In this document: positions 16,798-25,145 of the stretch, piece by piece
How the letters are laid out: every line of letters begins with the position of its first letter
Position numbering within the stretch: the first letter of the stretch is position 1
Assembly (NCBI GenBank): GCA_963692955.1
Contig: OY843587.1
Coordinates: forward strand, 124,001-188,000
From: UBA5158 sp963692955
GTDB taxonomy: Bacteria; Pseudomonadota; Gammaproteobacteria; DSM-16500
Direction: 5' to 3'
Length of the DNA: 64,000 nucleotides
Translations under genes and position numbers: made by a program
Notes under the pieces: model-generated
Database searches by the model: none
What the model saw: only the letters and a program-made list of their open reading frames with translations
Told to the model about the DNA's origin: nothing

Positions 16798-18594
16798 TCA
16801 TTGACTATCTTGTTCGGAGATAAGATCCACTTTGTTATTTAAAGAAGTGAAGAACACAAACACAAAAAACAATGCCCACAGCCACCATGCCATATTACTC
16901 AAACTATTCGCCCAGGGCATGCCGCGAAAATCTATCGTGATATCGTTCAAGCCCGGCTTGGGCTTAATGGCGGCGATAATATAATTTTTATAAAGCACGC
17001 TGGAATAAGTGACTGGCTTGCCGTTCACTTCAATGTTCAACATATCCGGATAATATAAAACCGGCAGTTCGACTAAATTAATTGAAGTGGGAATTTTGAG
17101 ATGGCAAACGGTGGCGCTGTGTTCTAAATGGCAATCCACCTGTGTCTTATCGACGGCTAACGTTTTTTTAGCGTTGAGATATAAACCCAAGTGCTGAGGA
17201 TTACTGGCGATGATGCTGTCAACGGCATTGACGGACATAATATTTTTTTGCACTGATAATAAATATCCTCCCGCAATCACTTCGTGTGGATCTTTCACTA
17301 GCTCGGAAAGTTTCAAATCAACTAAATTATGCTCTGGTACAACCAACCACATGCTGGTCGCCGCAATAATTAAAAACGCGCCTAATACAACGTGACGCAT
17401 AGTTAATTTATCTTCAAAAAACCAACACAAGGCCAAGGCAAATAACAGCGCGCCAATCCAAATCGCTTGGCCCAACAACCGCCAAGAATACAGACCAATC
17501 ATGAAAGAATGCGGCAGCCATCGCCAAATATTAATCGGTGTCCAAGCCATTAGAAACGCGACAGCAAAAATCAATAACAAAGGACTCAGCCACGTTTTCA
17601 TCACCGCCGCATGTTTATTTTCCGTCAAACTAAAATAACTATAAACACCGACAATCACCGCGAATAGTAGCGGAAAACCTAAATTGGGATGCAATAACGA
17701 GACATCGGACAGCACGCTTTTCCCAGCGGTCACACTCGCCAGAATATTTTGCACGGGAGACAACAAATGGGCGAGATACGGACGATAGACGGCGAAGATT
17801 TCACCGTTATTCGCCATGCTATCGATATTTAAATAATTTTGTAAGATAAAAACGGGACCTAAATACCAGATGGCAAGCACACACCCAAACAGATAGGCGA
17901 TCAATGTGTCGACCAAGTTTAACGTCGACTTAGGATTTTTAAGCGTTAATAACAATAAAAATAATCCTACGAAAACACTAGTATAAAAAAATGTAATCAC
18001 GTGCACGGTCGCTAACAAATACCAAGCCAGCGAAGCTTGCAATAATGTTTTATTCTCAGCGGGATGAAAGTAGCGCTGCAGCGTGTAATACACAACGGCC
18101 GGCAGGATACCCAGCGCGATCGCCTCATTGAAGTCACCCAGGTGATTAATCACTATAAGATAATAAGGCGATGTCAAATACATAATGCCTGCTAACACGG
18201 CGGCCGGCGGTGATTGACACATCCAACACACTAAGCGATACATAAAAATGCCGCCACACAACAACGCGCACCAAACTGTTAGTTTAAAAGCAACGAAAGG
18301 ATTGCTGGGAGAAATGAAACGGTAGATTAAACCGGCGAAGGTATAGCTAGTCGGCGAGTTAAATTGAAATAGCGGATAGTGCCAATTAGAAAAACCATAG
18401 ACCGCCGCGCGCAACGGAAATTGGCCTTGCGCTAAGGCCATTTTAGCCTGCACGATAGCGGCGACATTATCAAAAAACGTGATAAGGTTCGGCACTTGTT
18501 CGTTAGACGATAAGTTGCTAAGCACCATCGCGCCGACGGCGCCGAACAACATCAGTAATAACAAATGGTCTCGCAACAATGCTATTTGGCGCAT
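16798..18594 (-). CDS. Polytopic membrane protein, PTPS-related domain type (copy 2)
   Basis: The middle paralogue, 598 residues. It keeps the domain signature (AAIVQAKMALAQGQFPLRAAV, then SNWHYPLFQFNSPTSYTFAG) and the conserved AWYLLATVHVITFFYT helix and VELPVLYYPDMLNIEVNGKPV block. It is clearly more diverged than copies 1 and 3 are from each other, for instance lacking the shared MESLLELTRQRL-type start. It overlaps the upstream paralogue's end by 13 bases and precedes copy 1 by 21 bases, so the three form one transcription unit. Function as for its paralogues is unknown. Retention of three diverged copies suggests different substrates or partners, which is inference. Confidence 0.75.
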   Translation of the reverse strand: MRQIALLRDHLLLLMLFGAVGAMVLSNLSSNEQVPNLITFFDNVAAIVQAKMALAQGQFPLRAAVYGFSNWHYPLFQFNSPTSYTFAGLIYRFISPSNPFVAFKLTVWCALLCGGIFMYRLVCWMCQSPPAAVLAGIMYLTSPYYLIVINHLGDFNEAIALGILPAVVYYTLQRYFHPAENKTLLQASLAWYLLATVHVITFFYTSVFVGLFLLLLTLKNPKSTLNLVDTLIAYLFGCVLAIWYLGPVFILQNYLNIDSMANNGEIFAVYRPYLAHLLSPVQNILASVTAGKSVLSDVSLLHPNLGFPLLFAVIVGVYSYFSLTENKHAAVMKTWLSPLLLIFAVAFLMAWTPINIWRWLPHSFMIGLYSWRLLGQAIWIGALLFALALCWFFEDKLTMRHVVLGAFLIIAATSMWLVVPEHNLVDLKLSELVKDPHEVIAGGYLLSVQKNIMSVNAVDSIIASNPQHLGLYLNAKKTLAVDKTQVDCHLEHSATVCHLKIPTSINLVELPVLYYPDMLNIEVNGKPVTYSSVLYKNYIIAAIKPKPGLNDITIDFRGMPWANSLSNMAWWLWALFFVFVFFTSLNNKVDLISEQDSQ

Positions 18595-20357
18595 AATGTA
18601 AGCTCCTGCTTCTTCGAGAATAGCGAAACGAAATAACGTCTAGTTTGATATAGCCATAACATTAACCAAAGACACCAACACATCGTACTAATCTTATTCG
18701 CATAAACTAAACCTTTAAATTGAATTTCGACATTATTTACAATATTAGGCACAGTTTCGATAGCGACCAGGATTCTTTTGCCCTGATACAACAAACCATG
18801 ATAAGGAACTTTTTTACCGTTTACGGTAATCGATAATAATTTCGGATAATAAATAATGGGTAACTGGATTACCTTAGTCGCCGTAAAACTTGGTAGGGCA
18901 CATTTCGTTATATCTTTATCTTGATGACAAAATTGTTGAGACTGTTTTAGAGTAATGATTTCCGGCGGCTTGACCAAACTGTTCGCGCTAAAGCTGAGTA
19001 ATTTGACGGGGTTAGGCATATAAGCATCTGAGCCGGATTCGCCGACAGGATCATTTATCATGCCGGTAAAATCCGCATAGGTGTAACTTAAATCTGGCAC
19101 TCGGTACCAGCTACTCGTTGCCAGAACCACACAGAAAAAAGTTATCAGTAAAGTTTTTTTTGAGAGAGTACCTGACGGGAAAAGATAGGCGAGAGAAATC
19201 GCAAATAATAAACTCGCTACCCAAGAAAATTCTGCTAACAATCGCCAACTATATTGTCCCACCGTTAATGCGTTCGGCACATGTGACCAGAAATTAACGG
19301 GTTCCCATATGAAGATTAATATAATCAGCGCGGTCAAAAACAACGGTAAAAACCAAGCATCGGCGGCTGTGTTAATGCTTTTTCGTTTGAGATAAATATA
19401 ACAACTCATGGCCATAGCAAACATGAATGGCATGCCGACATTGGGGCGTTCTAAAAAAATCATATTTTCGACTTTTTTTGGATCCGTGCTTATATGCATC
19501 GGCCAAATATTAGCGAGAGGTGCGAAAAGGGTGGTGAGTGAAACCGACTGGGAGCTTCGAAATTGGTAGTTTCCAAAATAATTGTGGATCATTAGTACTT
19601 TCTCTAACGCAAGAACGGGTAGCAAATACCAAGCCGCCAACATTATTGCTAATAGAAATCCACCGGCCAGCCACATTAAATGGCGCCAATAGCGGCGGTG
19701 CAAGCAAGTAAAAACGGTGAATAAAAATGCCGCGAATAAAAAAGTATAAATGAAAGTGATGATATGTACAGTCGCCAGCAAATACCAAAACAAAGCCATT
19801 AACAAAAATGTCGGTAAATGCTTAGGATAATAAAAAAGTTTCATCGTGTAATACAAGGTGACGGGCAGCACCCCCAATGCTAGCGCTTCGGTAAAATCAT
19901 ACAGATGATCTATCACGATTAAATAATAGGGAGAAGTTAAGTAAGCGACGCTAGTTAATAATGCCAAATACTGGGAATTAACCAAGATATTCGCCAAGCG
20001 GTATAGGTAAAATCCGCCGAGAATGCTAGACAAGAAAATCATTAATTTAAAAGTGATAAACGGGTTCCATGGCGTCAACATGAATAACGCGCCCGCGGGT
20101 AGGTAAGCGGACGGACTATAAAATTGATAGAAAGGATAACGCCAACCAGAGAACATGTGAGGCATCACACGCAATGGAAATTGCCCTTCCTGCAAAGCCA
20201 TTTTCGCTTGTATGATCGCCGCAAGATGGTTAATGACATCGACGCTGTTGGGAACTAACGCATTTGAAGCGAGGGGCGAAAGCATAAAAATGGCGGTTAA
20301 AATAATGAGGAATGGAACGATTAAGCGCTGCCGCGTCAATTCTAACAAGCTCTCCAT
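18582..20357 (-). CDS. Polytopic membrane protein, PTPS-related domain type (copy 3)
   Basis: The first gene of the three-copy array. I choose the ATG at 20355-20357 (MESLLELTRQRL), because copy 1 begins with the matching MENLLTAVRQRL. The frame is open to 20498, but the extra 47 residues have no counterpart and would run through the metK promoter region. The product has about 592 residues with the NHLAAIIQAKMALQEGQFPLR signature, YPFYQFYSPSAYLPAGALFM and the C-terminal IQLPIIYYPKLLSITVNGKKV block. It is the closest relative of copy 1. It diverges from metK, so the 152 bases between them carry both promoters. Confidence 0.78.
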   Translation of the reverse strand: MESLLELTRQRLIVPFLIILTAIFMLSPLASNALVPNSVDVINHLAAIIQAKMALQEGQFPLRVMPHMFSGWRYPFYQFYSPSAYLPAGALFMLTPWNPFITFKLMIFLSSILGGFYLYRLANILVNSQYLALLTSVAYLTSPYYLIVIDHLYDFTEALALGVLPVTLYYTMKLFYYPKHLPTFLLMALFWYLLATVHIITFIYTFLFAAFLFTVFTCLHRRYWRHLMWLAGGFLLAIMLAAWYLLPVLALEKVLMIHNYFGNYQFRSSQSVSLTTLFAPLANIWPMHISTDPKKVENMIFLERPNVGMPFMFAMAMSCYIYLKRKSINTAADAWFLPLFLTALIILIFIWEPVNFWSHVPNALTVGQYSWRLLAEFSWVASLLFAISLAYLFPSGTLSKKTLLITFFCVVLATSSWYRVPDLSYTYADFTGMINDPVGESGSDAYMPNPVKLLSFSANSLVKPPEIITLKQSQQFCHQDKDITKCALPSFTATKVIQLPIIYYPKLLSITVNGKKVPYHGLLYQGKRILVAIETVPNIVNNVEIQFKGLVYANKISTMCWCLWLMLWLYQTRRYFVSLFSKKQELTLCAK

Positions 20358-20447
20358 AAGCTGCTTACTTCCCTGATCTAACACACGCGAGAAAGTATAT
20401 AATACTCTAGAAAATAGGCGTAGCACACGCATTAATAGGGCTAAAAT

Positions 20448-20478
20448 TTGTGCATTATCTTTTGAAACACTATATAAT
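20448..20478 (+). promoter_or_regulatory. Predicted metK promoter
   Basis: A perfect TATAAT (20473-20478) lies 31 bases before the metK ATG, with a weak -35 TTGTGC (20448-20453) 19 bases upstream. A second TATAAT occurs at 20398-20403. No SAM-riboswitch-like structure was recognised in the short leader. Confidence 0.5.
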
Positions 20479-20509
20479 GAAAAGACCCATCTAAACACCG
20501 GTACTTATC

Positions 20510-21673
20510 ATGTCAAAAGATTTTTTATTCACCTCCGAATCTGTTTCTGAAGGCCATCCCGATAAAATTGCCGATCAAATATCTGACGCGGTATTAGACG
20601 CGCTGTTATCGCAAGACCGCCGAGCGCGGGTAGCGTGTGAAACCTTTGTTAAGACCGGCATGGTGCTAATCGGCGGAGAAATTACGACGTCCGCGACCGT
20701 AGATGTGGAACAAATAACCCGTGATGTCATCCGGGAAATTGGTTATGACAATTCTGACATGGGATTTGATTGGAAATCTTGCGCGATTCTTTCCGCAATT
20801 GGTAAACAATCACAAGATATAGCGCAAGGCATCGATAGACAAGAAGAACAAAATCAGGGGGCCGGCGATCAAGGTTTGATGTTTGGCTATGCGTCTAATG
20901 AAACGGTGGAACTCATGCCTGCTCCCATCATGTATGCGCACCGTTTGATGAAGAGACAATCCGATTTACGTAAAAAAAATATCTTACCGTGGCTGCGCCC
21001 CGATGCAAAAAGCCAAGTGACATTGCATTATGTTAATGATATGCCCGTCGGCATTCACACCGTTGTCTTCTCAACGCAACATCATCCAGACATCAGTCAC
21101 AGTGATTTAAAAGAGGCGGTGGTTGAAGAAATCCTAAAGCCTGTCTTGCCAGAAAAGTGGATCACGAAAGACACGCGCTTTCTCATCAACCCCACTGGAC
21201 GCTTCGTCATTGGCGGCCCCTTAGGTGATTGTGGCTTGACCGGCAGAAAAATTATCGTCGATAGTTATGGCGGTATGGCACGGCATGGGGGTGGCTGTTT
21301 TTCCGGAAAAGATCCCACAAAATTAGACCGCTCGGGAGCGTATGCCGGACGTTACGTCGCGAAAAACATAGTCGCGGCGGGACTAGCGGACCGTTGCGAA
21401 ATACAAATTTGCTATGCCATCGGCATCGCCGAACCGATCGCCATCCATATCGAAACTTTTGGCACCGGCAAAGTTACTGATGAAACGATTCTAGCTTTGG
21501 TAGTAAAGCATTTTGACTTGACGCCATTTGGTATCATTAAAATGCTCGATCTATTGCATCCGATTTATTTACCTACAGCGAGTTATGGTCATTTCGGCAG
21601 AGAAGATTTGCAATTAAGCTGGGAAAAAACTGACAAAGCAGACCTATTACGTCAAGCAGCAGCGCAAGCTTAA
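20510..21673 (+). CDS. metK: S-adenosylmethionine synthetase
   Basis: Makes S-adenosylmethionine from methionine and ATP in the cytoplasm. The 387-residue protein is complete, with SVSEGHPDKIADQISDAVLD at residues 11-30 (substrate/Mg loop), GAGDQGLMFGYA near residue 117, the GGGCFSGKDPTKLDRSGAYA phosphate-binding loop, and the C-terminal LRQAAAQA typical of a terminal helix. It is divergent from the membrane-protein array and convergent with a pilin gene. A strong bidirectional terminator separates it from the latter. Confidence 0.97.
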   Translation: MSKDFLFTSESVSEGHPDKIADQISDAVLDALLSQDRRARVACETFVKTGMVLIGGEITTSATVDVEQITRDVIREIGYDNSDMGFDWKSCAILSAIGKQSQDIAQGIDRQEEQNQGAGDQGLMFGYASNETVELMPAPIMYAHRLMKRQSDLRKKNILPWLRPDAKSQVTLHYVNDMPVGIHTVVFSTQHHPDISHSDLKEAVVEEILKPVLPEKWITKDTRFLINPTGRFVIGGPLGDCGLTGRKIIVDSYGGMARHGGGCFSGKDPTKLDRSGAYAGRYVAKNIVAAGLADRCEIQICYAIGIAEPIAIHIETFGTGKVTDETILALVVKHFDLTPFGIIKMLDLLHPIYLPTASYGHFGREDLQLSWEKTDKADLLRQAAAQA

Positions 21674-21706
21674 AAAAAGCTGCTTTGCACAGCAGCTTTT
21701 TTTATT
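21672..21706. terminator. Bidirectional rho-independent terminator between metK and pilin 1
   Basis: Arms AGCTGCT and AGCAGCT enclose the short loop TTGCAC, with a run of A's on the left and T's on the right. The hairpin therefore has a U-tract on either strand. It begins right at the metK stop and also lies downstream of the convergent pilin gene. Confidence 0.88.
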
Positions 21707-21709
21707 TGG

Positions 21710-22418
21710 TTAAATATTTTAATTATGGTGAGTAAACAAAACTTAAGCTTGCTGCAGAACCACTCGTACCGCATGCGACGGTTTGGGTAAAGTGAGGGTT
21801 ACTGATAATTCTTGAATTAAAGGTAGAACATATCGCATAGGGTACGGCAGGCACAGCGATGGTCATAGATGTCGCGCCACCTGTCACACTAAGTTTTGCA
21901 CCCCAAGGTAAAATCTGCCAGCCAGTAGGTAATACAGAACCTAATCCAGTAGAACTTGAAGCAGAAGTGTAAGACCCAGTTTGAGAAGCGATACCATCCG
22001 CGGCGGCAGCGATGGATTGAATTTGTTCTACGGCATCATTTAAGTGCGCTGAGTTATTTGCAACAGCATAGTATTTTACGGACATCGTAATAACCATCGC
22101 TGCGATCGCTAATACCAACATAATTTCTAAGAGGGTAACGCCCGCTATAGATTTGATCGTTCTTTTCATGTGTTTAATCCTTTTCACATCTAGGGAGAAT
22201 AGTTTTAATTTCTTTTAATACGCTTAAAGTCATCCGTGCATAACTTGCAAATTCAACGCTAAAGATTACTATCTCTCTCTTGGGTAAGCAAGGGTTGTTA
22301 CAATGCTAGCAATTAAGTTTAGGAAAATATTATGTTAGAGGTAAATAATCATATACCGCGCATAGAATTATATCCTGCGCAACCCGCGGTTGGCACGGTC
22401 ATTGCGCTGCACGGCTTG
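21710..22418. repeat. Tandem duplication unit A (pilin gene plus start of esterase gene)
   Basis: This unit runs from TAAATATTT just after the metK terminator to the GGCTTG of an esterase start fragment. It is repeated immediately at about 22420-23134. The two units match throughout, including the intergenic sequence, with a small insertion in unit B (708 against 714 bases). The left half holds pilin 1; the right end holds the first 29 codons of the esterase gene. Confidence 0.9.
21723..22169 (-). CDS. Type IV pilin-like protein 1
   Basis: A 148-residue prepilin. The start ATG at 22167-22169 has AAGGA exactly eight bases upstream; that ribosome site would lie inside the gene if a GTG 18 bases earlier were used. 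The N-terminus is a class III (prepilin peptidase) signal: a short basic leader, then AG followed by VTLLEIMLVLAIAAMVITMSV with Glu at position 5 of the mature chain. The first mature residue would be Val rather than the usual Phe/Met. A C-terminal Cys pair (AICSTF and ACGTSG) can form the D-region disulfide. Pilin 2 is about 90% identical, with changes concentrated in the exposed C-terminal half. Assembly genes except a PilT-type ATPase are outside the window. Confidence 0.88.
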   Translation of the reverse strand: MKRTIKSIAGVTLLEIMLVLAIAAMVITMSVKYYAVANNSAHLNDAVEQIQSIAAAADGIASQTGSYTSASSSTGLGSVLPTGWQILPWGAKLSVTGGATSMTIAVPAVPYAICSTFNSRIISNPHFTQTVACGTSGSAASLSFVYSP

Positions 22419-22448
22419 ATTAAATATTTGATTATGGTGAGTACGTAA
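22332..22448 (+). pseudogene. Duplicated 5' fragment of the esterase gene
   Basis: The ATG at 22332 opens a frame whose first 29 codons (MLEVNNHIPRIELYPAQPAV onward) match the intact esterase at 23048 with five residue changes. After HGL the sequence switches to the antisense end of pilin 2 and stops at 22446-22448. It is the relic left at the join of the tandem duplication. Its upstream region is also copied, so it may still be transcribed. No function is expected for the 38-residue product. Confidence 0.85.
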
Positions 22449-23134
22449 AAACTGAGGATCCTGCAGCACCAGAAGTCCCACATGCGCCGGCTTCCGTAAA
22501 GTGAGGGTTGCTCGTAATTCTTGAATTAAAGGTCGAACATATTGCATAAGGTACGGCAGGCACAGTAATTACCATAGAAGTCGCGGTACCAGAGACAGTA
22601 AGTTTTGCACCCCAAGGTAAAATCTGCCAGCCAGTCGGTAATACAGTACTTAATCCAGCAGAACTTGAAGCAGAAGAGTATGACCCAGTTTGAGAAGCGA
22701 TACCATCCGCAGCGGCAGCGATAGATTGAATTTGTTCCACGGCATCATTTAAGTGTGCTGAGTTATTCGCAACAGCGTAGTATTTTACGGACATCGTAAT
22801 AACCATCGCCGCGATCGCTAATACCAACATAATTTCTAAGAGGGTAACGCCCGCTATAGATTTGATCGTTCTTTTCATGTGTTTAATCCTTTTCACACTT
22901 AGGGAGAATAGTTTTAATGTCTTTTAATTATAAGTGCGCTTAAAGACATCCGTGTATAACTTGCAAATTCATCGCTAAAGATTACTATTTCTCTATTGGG
23001 TAAGCAAGAGTTGTTACGATTCTAAGAATTAACTTTAGGAAAATAGTATGTTAGAGGCAAATAATCTTTTACCGCGCATAGAATTAAACCCTGCGCAGCC
23101 CGCGGTCGGCACGGTCATTGTGCTGCACGGCTTG
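22420..23134. repeat. Tandem duplication unit B (pilin gene plus start of esterase gene)
   Basis: Second copy of the unit described at 21710-22418. It runs on into the intact esterase gene after GGCTTG at 23129-23134, so unit B keeps the ancestral right-hand junction and unit A keeps the ancestral left-hand junction next to metK. Confidence 0.9.
22432..22878 (-). CDS. Type IV pilin-like protein 2
   Basis: A 148-residue paralogue of pilin 1 with the same ribosome site, leader, cleavage site (AG before VTLLE) and hydrophobic assembly helix. The first 70 residues are identical to pilin 1. The substitutions lie in the exposed half, for example SYSSASSSAGLSTV against SYTSASSSTGLGSV and TSGAAGSSVFTYSP against TSGSAASLSFVYSP. 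Both Cys residues are kept. Which copy is the major subunit cannot be told. There is no terminator between this gene and the esterase relic downstream. Confidence 0.88.
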   Translation of the reverse strand: MKRTIKSIAGVTLLEIMLVLAIAAMVITMSVKYYAVANNSAHLNDAVEQIQSIAAAADGIASQTGSYSSASSSAGLSTVLPTGWQILPWGAKLTVSGTATSMVITVPAVPYAICSTFNSRITSNPHFTEAGACGTSGAAGSSVFTYSP

Positions 23135-23725
23135 GGCGCGGATGGCAATGACTTCGTGCCAATTGTGTCAGAATTAAAATTGCCAGCAGACGTACCGTTA
23201 CGTTTTGTATTTCCAAATGCCCCGTTAATGCGCGTAACAATTAATAATGGTTATGAAATGCCAGCCTGGTATGACATTCTCTCCACGAATATAATTCAAC
23301 GCGCGGACGAGACCGGTCTTAATCAATCTATCGCAAAAATTCAAAGCTTAATCGCGCATGAAGTAGCACAAGGTATCCCAGAAGAAAAAATCGTGCTCGC
23401 CGGTTTTTCGCAAGGCGCGGTCGTGGCGTTAAGCGCGGGCCTACGCGCGCTGAAACCGCTTGCGGGAATTTTAGCGTTGTCGGGATATCTGCCATATCCA
23501 GAAAAAGTGATTTCGCAAAGTTCAGCCGCGTCACGCAACGTGCCGATCTTCATGGCGCACGGCACGCAAGATATGGTGGTGCCTTATCCGCTGGGTCATA
23601 CCGCGTTTGATAATTTAAAAAAAGCCGGCTTCGCCGTGAATTGGCAGAATTACGCGATGGGCCATAGCGTTTGCGAAACTGAAATTAAAGATATCTCCGC
23701 CTGGTTAACGGCTTTATATACTTAA
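23048..23725 (+). CDS. Carboxylesterase/phospholipase-like alpha/beta hydrolase
   Basis: A 225-residue serine hydrolase of the Abhydrolase_2 family (PF02230; acyl-protein thioesterase/carboxylesterase type). The catalytic triad is readable: Ser121 in GFSQGA, Asp175 in HGTQDMVVP and His206 in MGHSVC. The oxyanion-forming HGLGADG lies at residues 27-33. No signal peptide is present, so it is cytoplasmic or unconventional in location. The ATG has TAGGA seven bases upstream. Members hydrolyse short-chain esters, lysophospholipids or protein acyl groups; the substrate here is unknown. It is convergent with the outer-membrane barrel gene, overlapping it by four bases (23722-23725). Confidence 0.93.
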   Translation: MLEANNLLPRIELNPAQPAVGTVIVLHGLGADGNDFVPIVSELKLPADVPLRFVFPNAPLMRVTINNGYEMPAWYDILSTNIIQRADETGLNQSIAKIQSLIAHEVAQGIPEEKIVLAGFSQGAVVALSAGLRALKPLAGILALSGYLPYPEKVISQSSAASRNVPIFMAHGTQDMVVPYPLGHTAFDNLKKAGFAVNWQNYAMGHSVCETEIKDISAWLTALYT

Positions 23726-24318
23726 AATATATAAGACAGACCTAACGACGATAAATTCATGTTACCCGTGTATTTATTACCTTGCGCGCGCGCCCATTGT
23801 AGATTGACTAACAAGTGCGGAATGATAGCGTATTCAACGCCCCCGGCCGCGTACACGCCGGTCGCGCAACTTGAGCCGGGTGTATAAGTTAAATGATTTA
23901 ACGCGGCGTTCGCGGCATTGACGCCAAGATTCGATTTCACTCGCGCCACACCTGCTTTGCCATACAACTCAGCGCCCGTGTTACCGAACGGCAGGATTAA
24001 TTTACCCGCTAAATCGAACGCGTAATGGCTGTCGCTGGCGGCTTGGTTGCCGGCGGAATTATTGATTTGCGTAGCGGCGTAATGCGAGTAACCCACTTCA
24101 CCCGCGAGATATAAATTAATTCGGTAGCCGCCTTCGAAGCTAAAACCATAGCCAGTGTGTTTCACACTGCTGCCCGGATAAGATTTATTGTAAGCGCGGG
24201 AAATACCTTGGTTCGTACCGACGTACCAGCCAAACGGCACCGTCATCGAAGCATAGACGGTAGTAACCGGTGTGAATAGTGCAATGCTAATGAGGAAGAT
24301 TAGTCTTTTAACTTGCAC
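23722..24318 (-). CDS. Outer-membrane beta-barrel protein (198 aa), GTG start
   Basis: A predicted eight-stranded outer-membrane barrel of the opacity/OmpA-like type. It has a signal peptide (residues 1-23, ending VYASM), alternating amphipathic strands such as GYGFSFEGGYRINLYLAGEVGY and EYAIIPHLLVNLQWAR, and a terminal aromatic strand SLGLSYIF, the usual BAM-recognition signal. Two Cys are not evident as a pair. The start is GTG at 24316-24318 with AGGAG eight bases before it. It follows a second barrel gene on the same strand, with a strong terminator between them. The start site therefore sits just beyond that hairpin, and a separate promoter or read-through is needed. Confidence 0.82.
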   Translation of the reverse strand: MQVKRLIFLISIALFTPVTTVYASMTVPFGWYVGTNQGISRAYNKSYPGSSVKHTGYGFSFEGGYRINLYLAGEVGYSHYAATQINNSAGNQAASDSHYAFDLAGKLILPFGNTGAELYGKAGVARVKSNLGVNAANAALNHLTYTPGSSCATGVYAAGGVEYAIIPHLLVNLQWARAQGNKYTGNMNLSSLGLSYIF

Positions 24319-24336
24319 GGCTTTAGCTCCTGTGAC

Positions 24337-24374
24337 AAAAAAAAACGAGTGAAACTGTTTGATGGTATCACTCG
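24337..24374 (-). terminator. Rho-independent terminator after barrel gene 2
   Basis: On the minus strand CGAGTGA (24368-24374) pairs with TCACTCG (24346-24352) around a 15-base loop and is followed by nine T's. This is a clear terminator for the gene ending at 24395. It may also attenuate read-through into the next barrel gene. Confidence 0.85.
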
Positions 24375-24394
24375 CTTAATATTTCCTTTTATAA

Positions 24395-24931
24395 CTAATC
24401 AAATTTATAAATGATACCTAAATTGAATTCGTCTCCGCGTGGATTACCCGCTACATTGTGCAGGTTACCATACGCGTCGTAATCGTATTCGCCGCGTAAA
24501 TCCCAGCTTTGCATTAAATTGGTTTGTATACCTAAACCAAATTGACCGCCGGAAACGGTGGAGTTGTTACCGCCAGCCGGTGAGAAACGCGTGCGTAACA
24601 CACCCGCGCGCACGTAACCCATCGTATGATCACTTAAATACAGTCCCGGAATAATACTGACGCCGTAAGCAAACGTGGATTTCAAGCCATTGTCAGTCAC
24701 GGTTGCGTCAGTGATGGTCGAGAAAACTTCTCCCGCTAAGTAGATACCTTCGCCGATGGTCGCACCATAACCCACCATAATATTGATCGGCACGCCGCGG
24801 AAATTTTCGTAAGTCGCGGTATTCACTTTGGAACCAAGGCTCGCGCCGATGTAGGGAGCGCCGCCGGTAGCAAACGCCACATTCGTAGTGACCGCGGCGA
24901 TAACGCTAGCCACTAATAATTTTTTTAACAT
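24395..24931 (-). CDS. Outer-membrane beta-barrel protein (178 aa)
   Basis: A porin- or opacity-like small barrel. It has a cleavable signal peptide (residues 1-21, ending NVAFA), then strands with alternating hydrophobic residues (APYIGASLG, NIMVGYGATIGEGIYLAGEVF, FGLGIQTNLMQSWDLRGEYDYDAYG) and a C-terminal strand EFNLGIIYKFD. It resembles barrel gene 1 in overall plan and could be a distant paralogue. The ATG lies downstream of AGGAG. A promoter is predicted about 170 bases upstream, and a strong terminator follows. The role (adhesion, permeability or structural) cannot be read from sequence. Confidence 0.82.
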   Translation of the reverse strand: MLKKLLVASVIAAVTTNVAFATGGAPYIGASLGSKVNTATYENFRGVPINIMVGYGATIGEGIYLAGEVFSTITDATVTDNGLKSTFAYGVSIIPGLYLSDHTMGYVRAGVLRTRFSPAGGNNSTVSGGQFGLGIQTNLMQSWDLRGEYDYDAYGNLHNVAGNPRGDEFNLGIIYKFD

Positions 24932-25100
24932 ATTAATCTTACTCCTAATAGCATGGTGTCAGGATGTTGCAAAAAACGGATTTCCATAACAAGGGCTCTC
25001 GTGCGCGGATGGCGACGGGATCAGAGAAACTTGGGGAAAAATTTTTATCTGCGAGTCCATTTATGCGAACCGTAGCCGCACCAGAAACAAATGAGCGGCT

Positions 25101-25129
25101 ATCATATAGCATTTAAAATGGATGTTCAA
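25101..25129 (-). promoter_or_regulatory. Predicted sigma70 promoter for barrel gene 2
   Basis: On the minus strand TTGAAC (25124-25129) and TATGAT (25101-25106) are separated by exactly 17 bases. The leader to the ATG at 24931 would be about 165 bases long. Confidence 0.5.
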
Positions 25130-25145
25130 TCGACCCTACTTTTTC

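Noticed and set aside
20358..20498. N-terminal extension of membrane protein copy 3
   Set aside because: The frame is open, but the extra 47 residues have no counterpart in the paralogue beginning MENLLTAVRQRL, and they overlap the metK promoter region.
20380..20509. Possible SAM riboswitch before metK
   Set aside because: The leader between the -10 box and the ATG is only about 30 bases and shows no conserved aptamer features.
22188..22331. Sigma54 (-24/-12) promoter for the pilins
   Set aside because: No GG-N10-GC pattern with the flanking consensus was found on the minus strand, although many pilin genes use sigma54.
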